The notes under the pieces are model-generated. The model had not been told where the DNA came from and searched no databases. It worked only from the letters and a program-made list of their open reading frames with translations. A program made the position numbers and the translations under genes. DNA of 64,000 bases from NCBI RefSeq assembly GCF_028372415.1, contig NC_092874.1, positions 240,104,069-240,168,068 on the forward strand, given 5' to 3'. Of the stretch, positions 56,756 to 64,000 are shown one piece after another (the stretch's first letter is position 1; every line of letters starts with the position of its first letter). The stretch comes from Notamacropus eugenii. Its lineage: Eukaryota > Chordata > Mammalia > Diprotodontia > Macropodidae.

Positions 56756-57469
56756 GACTCCCTTCATTAAATTTTCACCTAATATTTGTTCCTCAGTGTC
56801 AAAGTGTATAATGATCATTGTGATGGTTTAGACTCCCTCAGTGAGTGGCTGGATATCAGGAATACTTTTGTCCCCATTTTAAATAAGCATTTTTTACTAT
56901 GACTAATGTTGCAGATGGCATTCATTCTTAGATAAATCATATTATTGCTCTGATTTTAATTAAATCCTGTCCTTAAGTATGAACACATCATTGCAAACCA
57001 TTTTTTTCATTATCTAGAAATTTTTCTTCCTAGTTGCTACCATTTAAAACTTGTTTATGTAGGCTATAAATGTTGACCATATAAGTTATGTGCAAGTCTA
57101 CATGTGTTTGACTAAAGGTGGCTTTTTCTGGAATCTTGTTCACTGTTCTCCAAAGGATACTTTGATTCTTGCTTAAAGAGGAACTAGAGAAGATGTCATG
57201 AAGCTAGTTGCTTTGCTCTTCTCAAACAATAAATACTGGACTAGAATTTTTTCTGGCCCATTAAGTATTGATTTGTTTTCTTTAGCTACCTTCCTGGTTG
57301 ATATTCCCTAAGGAAGAAGGGGACAGCTGACATTCATCCACAGGAGTGACTTCTTATCAAATGCTAGTTATGCAAAAGACTTTCACAAAGGTAAGAAACA
57401 AGCAAACCTATGATTTCAAACAAAAATCAGAAAAGTTATAAAGATTAGAATATATCAGACAAAATACAG
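56756..57469. other. Unassigned spacer
   Basis: No gene or repeat family recognised. Confidence 0.35.
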
Positions 57470-57790
57470 AAGGAATGGGTTCTCCCTGTCAGGATCAAGA
57501 TATCTCAGCTTAACCAAGAAAGAATTCCTGATATCAATCAAGGGGGAATTCCCAGAAATCTCATGGAAAGAAGGTAGAAATCAGGGACATGGTGAGGCAC
57601 CAGCTCCTCTAGATATTTACTGCTTTGTAAAGGCTTTGCTCTTTCTCCCCAGATTTGTCCCCAGAAGGGTCTGGAACTATGTGGCCTTTCTTGAAGAAAG
57701 AAAGCCTCTCCTCTCACAAGCTCTTATACCCATTCCACCCATCATATTGAGGCACAGCTTTCAGTCATTATTTTCTCCACTCATGTGGAG
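57470..57790 (+). repeat. Unnamed LTR-like repeat, copy 2
   Basis: The partner of 12,660-13,035. Here the late segment reads 'ctcacaagctcttataccca'. Divergence from copy 1 is large, so the pairing rests on several short collinear matches. Confidence 0.35.
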
Positions 57791-58235
57791 AGGCTGGTAT
57801 AAATGTTCCTGATTTGAAGCTATGGTTATGTTTTTAATTCAAGTTTATAAATTACCTGGGCATAGCTAAATTATACATCTCCAGTGGTAGGATTTTTAAT
57901 CTGATAAAGCCATAGTCCTTGATAGCTTTACTTTTCTTCTAGTGGCTTCATTTCTTCATTGAATAGTATAGTACTTCACTTGTAATAGGTATTTAATAAA
58001 TATTGATTGAATAGATTGAGTCCAAGGTATTTATTTCATAGTTTGAACTGAAAGCTATCTTGAATTTGATATGCAGTTTTATAAGCCATAATACTATAAT
58101 GAAATTTCCTTTACTTATATTGCCTTTATACAGACTATTTACTAAACCATCACTAGCAATGCATATAATATTTAAGCCCTGTACTAAATTGAATGGAAAA
58201 AAGTAACACCTTAAAGAAGAAATGATACTGTAATA
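57791..58235. other. Unassigned spacer
   Basis: AT-rich; no gene or repeat family recognised. Confidence 0.35.
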
Positions 58236-58655
58236 TTGAAAAGAAAACAGGTGAGAAAGACAAAACACCAGCTGAGATGATTGACTCTGCTAGTAGGGGA
58301 AGCCTAGGCCTGAGAAGTTTCCATTTTGATTTTCATCTACCCCACATGAACTATTATGGGAGAGAAGTAAGAAGATTCTAGGTCTTCTGAGGCCTTGCTC
58401 AATGATTTAAAGGTTACTGATCGCAAGGAGCATGTTAGCCATCTGGCAGTGAGCTTTCTAGATGAATATATTCCCAGCAAACTGTTGGTGGATGTTCAGG
58501 ATCTTACCAAGGAAGACCAGAAAGAAAGAAATAAAAAAAACTTTGACTGTAGTGACTTATCTGAAGACAAGGAGGATTCAAGAGAGGAAGAGTCACTTAT
58601 TGTGAGGAAAATGTTGCCCTCTTCTAGAAGAAAAGTCCTTGCATTAGTCCGCTGA
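58222..58655 (+). pseudogene. Unrecognised coding-like fragment with one frame change
   Basis: One frame reads through to about 58,371 ('KTPAEMIDSASRGSLGLRSF', 'HFDFHLPHMNYYGREVRRF'). From 58,371 another frame stays open to 58,655 ('ALLNDLKVTDRKEHVSHLAV', 'SFLDEYIPSKLLVDVQDLTK'), then an acidic and basic run ('SEDKEDSREEE'). The last 50 bases overlap the antisense COPS6 pseudogene. The composition looks more protein-like than neighbouring frames, but I do not recognise it and assign no function. It may be a decayed processed pseudogene or a chance frame. Confidence 0.3.
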
Positions 58656-59085
58656 TGCCCTGGCAATCATATAGGATGTTGAACTTATTTACAAACTGGT
58701 TCATTGAGTTCCATGTTTTATGATGGTACCATGGTAGGCCATGAGCTCAATATCATTACATCATCAAAGTCTGTCTTGAACTTATCTGTGCTGAGCACAG
58801 GTAGGTAATGACACAAAGCATAGGCTTCATGCAAGATTTCATGATTTCATGATTATCTCTCCTACTTCAGAAGCCTCAATGTATTCTAAGAAGAACTTGA
58901 TCCAATTGTGCAGCATCTTGATGGCACTATGTTGGGCTATTAGGTGCTCTGCCACAGTAGAGTTCTCCCTACTATCAGTAGCTGTCATTCCAGTCACATG
59001 ATCCACACCTCTGAGATCCCTCAGAACTAGTGGGATTGAAAAACCATCTCCTCGGTGGTATACCATAGACAGAGAGTTAGAAAGA
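58600..59085 (-). pseudogene. COPS6P: COPS6 (CSN6) processed pseudogene, 3' part
   Basis: The parent is COP9 signalosome subunit 6, an MPN-domain scaffold of the CSN deneddylase that lacks the JAMM zinc site. In reverse this copy reads '[20 protein letters not shown]' then '[18 protein letters not shown]', '[14 protein letters not shown]', and ends with the family's GLFF-stop (TAG at 58,624-58,626). Frameshifts follow the EVGEI segment. Upstream 'ggtataccacc' (59,055-59,065 region) may be the W-Y-T-T segment, implying an internal deletion. The copy is intronless as far as seen, hence processed. Confidence 0.8.
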
Positions 59086-59124
59086 ACTCAAAGACAACAA
59101 TTCTGGCTACCTCTTTTTACTGAG

Positions 59125-59238
59125 GCAAAGAGATAGCAGGTAACTTGCCCAAGGTTACATAGCTAGGAATGTCTGATGCTGAATTTGAATCCATGTCTTG
59201 ACTCTAGGTTTAGTACCTTATCCATTAGCTAGGTCAAG
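59125..59238 (-). mobile_element. MIR-type SINE fragment
   Basis: 'aggtaacttgcccaaggtta', 'gaatttgaatccatgtcttg' and 'accttatccattagctaggt': CORE, box B and head in reverse. Confidence 0.65.
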
Positions 59239-59390
59239 AGACTGAGAAAAGAAGAAAGAGCCTCAGATTAAAAGAAGAAGGCAATAAAGGGTATAAGAAA
59301 GGACAATGTGTAGATGGAGAGTATTCCTACAGCTATGACTTTCAGATATTCTTGGCATACTACAAAGAAAAGGTAGCCCAGTGCTATTTT

Positions 59391-59465
59391 TTTTACAGTT
59401 TTCAATTTATTTATTTTTTGTTTTCAACACTCACTTTTTACTTAAATTTATTTATTTAAATTTTT
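59391..59465 (-). mobile_element. Short L1 3' terminus between duplicated targets
   Basis: 'caatttatttattttttgtt' then 'ttcaacactcactttt' is the reverse of an L1/HAL1 3' end of the type '...gttgaaaacaaaaaataaat'. It is flanked by gcccagtgctatttt (59,376-59,390) and gccctgtgctatttt (59,466-59,480). Confidence 0.55.
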
Positions 59466-59839
59466 GCCCTGTGCTATTTTCTTTTTAAAAAATTAATTAA
59501 TTAAATTAATTTTACTAATTTGTTACTTCCATAAGTTCTAAATTTTCTCCCCCTCCCTTCCCACTCCCTCCCTGAGATGGTACACAATCTTACATGAGTT
59601 TTACATATAAATTCTTATTAAACATATTTTCATATTAGTCATGTTGCATAGAAGAATTAAAATGAATGGAAGAAACCATGAGAAAAAACAAAAAAAAAAA
59701 AAAACATAACACAAGAGACAATAATCTGATTCATTCTGCCTTCTCATTCCATAGTTGTTTCTCTGGATGTGGAAGATATTTTGCCTTAAGAGTACATTGA
59801 GAATGTTTTAGATCCTTGCATTGCTGTGAAGGGCTAAGT

Positions 59840-60466
59840 CTACCAGAAAAATTTCTCACACACTGTGGTTGTTACTATGTATAAAGTTATCCTGGTTCTG
59901 CTCCTTTCACTCACCATCAGTTCATATAAGTCCTTCCAGGCCTCTTTGAAGTCTTCCTGTTCATCATTTCTTGTAACACAATAGCATTCCATTACATTCA
60001 CATACCACAACTTGTTCATCCATTTCCCAATTGATGGGCATCCCCTTGATTTCCAGTTCTTGACCACCACAAAGAGAGCTGCTATAAATATTTTTATACA
60101 TGTGGAACCCTTTCCCATTTTTATGATCTCTTTGGAATACAGCCCTGGAAGCGATTTTGCTGGGCCAAAGGGTATATACATTTTTATAGCCCTTTGGGCA
60201 TAGTTCCAAATTGCTCTCCAGAATGGCTGGATCAGCTCACAACTCCACCAACAATGAAGTAGTGTTCCAACTCTTCCACATCTTCTCCAACATTTATCAT
60301 CTTCCTGTTTTGTCATGTTAGCTAATCTGATAGGTGTGATATGGTATCTCAGAGTTGTTTTGATTTGTATCTCTCTAATCAATAGTGATTTAGAGCATTT
60401 TTTCATATGATTATAGATAGCTTTAATTTCTTCCTCTGAAAACTGCCTGTTCATATCTTTGACCAT
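59840..60466 (-). pseudogene. L1 ORF2 C-terminal domain remnant
   Basis: A 208-codon open stretch of the ORF2 C-terminus: 'MKKCSKSLLIREIQIKTTLR', 'CWRRCGRVGTLLHCWWSCEL', 'WRAIWNYAQRAIKMYIPFGP'. It includes the Cys/His cluster (C-W-R-R-C...H-C) typical of L1. Separated by a frameshift from the upstream piece at 60,451-60,732 ('DNFDYIKLKSFCTHNPSATK'). Confidence 0.8.
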
Positions 60467-61241
60467 TTATCAATTGGGGAATGACTTGTATTCTTGTACA
60501 TTTGACTCAGTTCTCTATATATTTTAGAAATGAGGCCTTTATCACAGAGACTAGTTGCAAAAATTCTTTCATAGTTTTCTGCTTCTCTCCTAATCTTGGT
60601 TGCACTGGGGTTGTGTGTGCAAAAACTTTTTAATTTAATGTAATCAAAATTATCTGTTTTGTACTTCATAATGTTCTCTATCTCTTGGTTGGTCATAAAT
60701 TTTTCCATTCTCCATAAATCTGACAAATACACTATTCCTTGCTCCCCTAATTTGTTTATAGTATCAATCTTTATACCTAGATGGTGTATGCATTTGGACT
60801 TTATTCTTGGGCATGGTGTCAGGCATTGGTGTATGCCCAGTTTCTACCATGCTATTATCCAGTTTTCCCAGCAGTTTTTGTCAAACAGTGAGTTTTTATC
60901 CCAGAAGCTGGGGTACTTGGGTTTATCAAACTGTGGATTGCTATATTCATTGACTACTGTGTCTTAAGTACCTAACCTCTTCCACTGGTCTACTCCTCTA
61001 TTTTTTAGCCAGTGCCAAGAGGTTTTGATGATTGCTGCTTTATAATACAATTTGAGATCTGGTAGAACTAGGCCACCTTCCCTAGCATTTCTTTTCATTT
61101 TCATTTCATTCCCTTGATATTCTGGACCTTTTGTTCTTCTAGCTCTAGAAAATAATTATCTGGTAGTTTGTTTGGTATGGCACTGAATAAATTAATGAAT
61201 TTAGGTAGAATTGTCATTTTTATTACATTAGCTTGGTCTAC

Positions 61242-61892
61242 CTAAGAGCAACTGATATTTTTCCACTTACTTAGATCTGACTTTATTTGTGCGAAAAGTA
61301 TTTTGTAATTGTGTTCATGTATTCCCTGGGTTTGTTTTGACAGGAATTTTATAGTGTCTACCATAGCTTTAAATGGGATTTTTCTTTCTATCTCTTGCTG
61401 TTGGGCTTTGTTAATAATATATAGAAATGCAGATGATTTATTTGGGTTTGTTTTGTATCCTTCAACTTTATCAAAGTTGTTTATTATTTCAAGTAGTTTT
61501 TTACTTGATTCTCTAGGATTCTTCAAGCATATCATCATATTGTCTCCAAAGAGTGACAATCTAGTTTCTTCTTTGCCTATTCTAATTCCTTCAATTTCTT
61601 TTCTTCTTATTGCTAAAGCTATCATTTCTAGTACCATATTAAATAACTGTGGTGATAATGAACATCCTTGTTTCATCCCTGATCTTATTGGAAATGCATA
61701 TAGCTTGTCCCCATTATATATAATGCTTGCTGAGGGTTGTAGGTGGATACTAGTCTTTATTTTTAGAAAGACTCTTTTTATTCTGATGCTCTCCAGTGTT
61801 TTCAGTGGGAATGGGTGTTGTGTTTTGTCAAAAGCTTTTTCTTCATCTATTGAGATAATCATATGGTTTCTGTTAGTTGTTGATATGATCAA
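61242..61892 (-). pseudogene. L1 ORF2 reverse-transcriptase core, catalytic site mutated
   Basis: 216 codons open. '[19 protein letters not shown]' holds the first catalytic aspartate; 'SGMKQGCSLSPQLFNMVLE' is the template-grip block; the second catalytic block reads 'RLSLFGDNMMICL' where the family has F-A-D-D. Both the alanine and the second aspartate are changed (61,539-61,550), so this copy could not polymerise. The plus-strand frame over the same bases is its antisense shadow. Confidence 0.85.
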
Positions 61893-62396
61893 TAATGCTG
61901 ATAGCTTTCCTAATATTGAACCAGCCCTGCGTTCCTGGTATAAATCCTACCTGTATTATTTTTATGATAAGTTGCTGTAATCTTCTTGCTAGTATCTTAT
62001 TTAAAATTTTTCATTCATATTCATTAGGGAAATTGGTCTGTCATTTTCTTTCTCTATTTTGGCTAGTCCCAGTTTAGGTAACAGAACCATATTTGTATCA
62101 TAAAAAGAATTTGGTATTAGTCCTTCTTTGCCAATTTTCCCAAATTGTCTATATAGCATTGGAATTAACTGTTCTTTAATTGTTTGATAAAATTCATTTG
62201 TAAATCCATCTGGCCATGGAGATTTTTTCCTAGGAAGTTCATTGATGGCTTGTTCAGTTTATTTTTCTGAGATGGGGTTATTTAAGTATTTTACTTCCTC
62301 TTCTGTTAACCTAGGCAATTTATATTTTTTAAAATATTCATCCATTTCACTTAGATTGTTAAATTTATGGGCATATAGTTTGCCCTATGCTATTTT

Positions 62397-62885
62397 CAAA
62401 CAGAGTTTCTGCAAAGGATGAAATAAGACAAGAAAAAATGATTCTATTAATGACTACAATGAAGTGACTTAATAAAATCCCATATATTTTAGGGCAATAT
62501 TGAGGACAGTAGAATTATGTGAAAGAGCTGACAAGGCTTAGAAATCTATAAATCTGTTTGGAAAAAAGTTTCATCAGTATATTAAGCCTGGGGAGCATGC
62601 ATGAGCTTGCCTATGCAAATTTATGAACATGATTTAAAAGACCAAAGGAAGCAATGTTAGGTAAACTAAAAAGATTTGGGAAACCTGGTTAGTCATTACT
62701 TTGGATTATCCATAGAAAACTTCCCAGATCAAATAGTATTTATCCATTGGTTCCTATTTATCTCATTCAGAATCCAAATAATAAGTGATACAAGATAACC
62801 ATAGAAAATTGTGCAGCTTGTATTTAACCTTGGGAAACACAAGGCTAATGTTTAAGTTATAAAAGTGTATCTCCAGGCAAAGACA
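62397..62885. other. Unassigned spacer
   Basis: No gene or repeat family recognised. Confidence 0.35.
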
Positions 62886-62889
62886 GGAT

Positions 62890-64000
62890 TCCCCAGAGGC
62901 TGGTAGATGCAGGCAAGATGGCATTGAGTGCAAACAGGGCTGGTGGGAGCAGTGGGATGGAGGTGGACCCATAGTGCTCCCCAGAGCGATGGCCTCGGGC
63001 ATGACTGGAAGTGTGTCTGTAGCCTTGCATCTCTTCAACATCCTCAACATCTCTGATCACTGGATCCACATGCACTTGGAGAAGGGACAACCAGCCCCTG
63101 CAGGTGATTGGGGTGTTGATGGGGTAAAAGTAGAATTGAAATATTTAGGTGATGAATTCATTTGAGCTGTTGTCCCACACAGTGGAGGAGAAGATCATCA
63201 CTGACAAATAATAGTACTACATTAAAGAGAAGCAATTTAAGCAGTTGTTCAAGGAATTGGAGTTTCTATGTTGGTATACCACAGGGGTCCACTAGATCCT
63301 TCTGACATCCACATCCACAAACAGGTGTATGGGATCATTGAGAACCCTCTGTTCCTGAAGCTAAATCCCATGATCAAGCACATTGATCTGCCATTCAGTG
63401 TCTTTGAGTCTGTCATTGACATCATCAATGGAAAGACAACAATGCTATTTGTTGAACTAAACTACCCACTAGCCACAAAGGAGGCTGAATAGATTGGTAT
63501 GGATCATGTGGTTCATATGATAGCTACAGGTAGTGGAGAGAACTCTACTGTAGCAGAGCACCTAATAGCCCAGCATAGTGCTATTAATATGCTGCACAGT
63601 CGAGTCAAACTTTTCTTAGAATGCACCAACGCTTCTGAAGCAAGGGAGGTTCCTTTTAATTATGAAATACTGTGTGAAATCTATGCTTTGCATCATTGCC
63701 TACCTGTGCTCTGTACAGATAAGCTCAAGACAAATTTTGATGATCATTGTAATGATATTGAGCTCATGGTCTACCATGGAACCATCACCAAAACATGCAA
63801 TCCAATGAACCAGATTGTAAGTAAGTTCAGTGTCCTGTATGTGTGCCATCAGGCTAATTGGAGGACTTTTCTTCTAGAAGAGGGCAAACCTTCCCCCACA
63901 ATAAAGGAAAGCAAAGGGCAGAGATCTTTCACTGAGGAAAACAACTGGCCCCAGAGGCAGGAAAGTGGCTTTTTCCCCTTTAGAGAAGCCCTCAAGTCTG
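62890..64000 (+). pseudogene. COPS6P: COPS6 (CSN6) processed pseudogene, near full length
   Basis: It starts at ATG 62,918 with 'GGSSGMEVD', the N-terminal marker of CSN6, then TAG (62,972-62,974) and a frame change. The MPN domain follows: '[20 protein letters not shown]', '[20 protein letters not shown]', '[17 protein letters not shown]', '[16 protein letters not shown]', '[17 protein letters not shown]', '[17 protein letters not shown]'. The GLFF-stop bases are at 63,866-63,877, out of frame. Further stops include TAATAG near 63,206 and TAG after 'ATKEAE' (63,490-63,492). No introns interrupt it. 3' UTR-like sequence runs off the window, so a poly-A tail cannot be checked. Confidence 0.85.

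Larger units (their letters stand above)
59481..62381 (-). mobile_element. L1 LINE, 5'-truncated, 2.9 kb
   Basis: In sense (right to left): ORF2 upstream region near 62,030-62,380, the RT domain at 61,242-61,980, the post-RT region at 60,451-61,240, the C-terminus at 59,840-60,466, then 3' UTR and an AT-rich tail at 59,481-59,540. The left target copy is 59,466-59,480 and the right 62,382-62,396 (gccctatgctatttt). It is among the better preserved L1 copies here, yet broken by several frameshifts. Confidence 0.85.

Noticed and set aside
61309..61980. 223-codon plus-strand open frame, the longest in the window
   Set aside because: It is the exact antisense of the L1 RT region, and its peptide is a hydrophobic shadow without domain logic.
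62918..63877. A functional COPS6 gene
   Set aside because: Early stop, frame changes, further in-frame stops and lack of introns mark a processed pseudogene.

Overview
The window looks like nuclear DNA from a marsupial. It is AT-rich, shows no gene I can defend as functional, and is packed with mammalian retroposons of a metatherian type. The diagnostic signs are tRNA-headed CORE-SINEs with a 'gcagctaggtggcacagtgg' head, L1 5' ends starting 'ggcagagccaagatggcaga', ORF1-only L1 relatives (HAL1-like), many L2, L3/CR1 and MIR/THER1 copies, and an RTE 3' end. Long (CA)n, (TG)n, (TA)n and (GATA)n tracts also occur. The marsupial assignment is inference from repeat types recognised by eye; an Australian lineage is possible but not shown.

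Layout. 0-8.8 kb: MIR and L2 copies, a hAT remnant inside a SINE, an L2 cut by two L1 fragments, then an L1 3' half and a HAL1-like copy. 8.8-15 kb: L1 3' UTR pieces, SINEs and a solo LTR (family A, minus). 15-18.1 kb: two HAL1-like insertions sharing one target site, then an L2-headed repeat and a second family A LTR (plus). 18-22 kb: mostly unassigned, with a second copy of the L2-headed repeat. 22.6-24.5 kb: an L3/CR1 reverse-transcriptase fragment split by an L2 3' end and followed by a SINE. 25-30 kb: microsatellites, SINEs and a 56-bp hAT micro-element with a perfect 8-bp target duplication. 30-41 kb: a stack of minus-strand L1 ORF2 fragments, one split by a nearly complete HAL1-like element, then a plus-strand L1 RT fragment.

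41-48 kb: an L2 and two minus-strand ORF1-only elements. 48-51 kb: an L1 3' end interrupted by two different LTRs, one of which carries a 5'-UTR-only L1 copy. 51-57 kb: L2, SINEs, an RTE 3' end, and inverted family B LTR remnants. 57-64 kb: two degenerate processed pseudogenes of COPS6 (COP9 signalosome subunit 6) in opposite orientations, separated by a 2.9 kb L1 with a mutated RT active site.

There is no operon or pathway here. The informative content is the insertion history: nested elements, target-site duplications (two loci show three copies of one target around two insertions), a candidate 3' transduction, sense ORFs in L1 5' UTRs, and repeat pairs I could not assign to a named family. 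Boundaries were placed by eye and most are good to about 10-30 bases.
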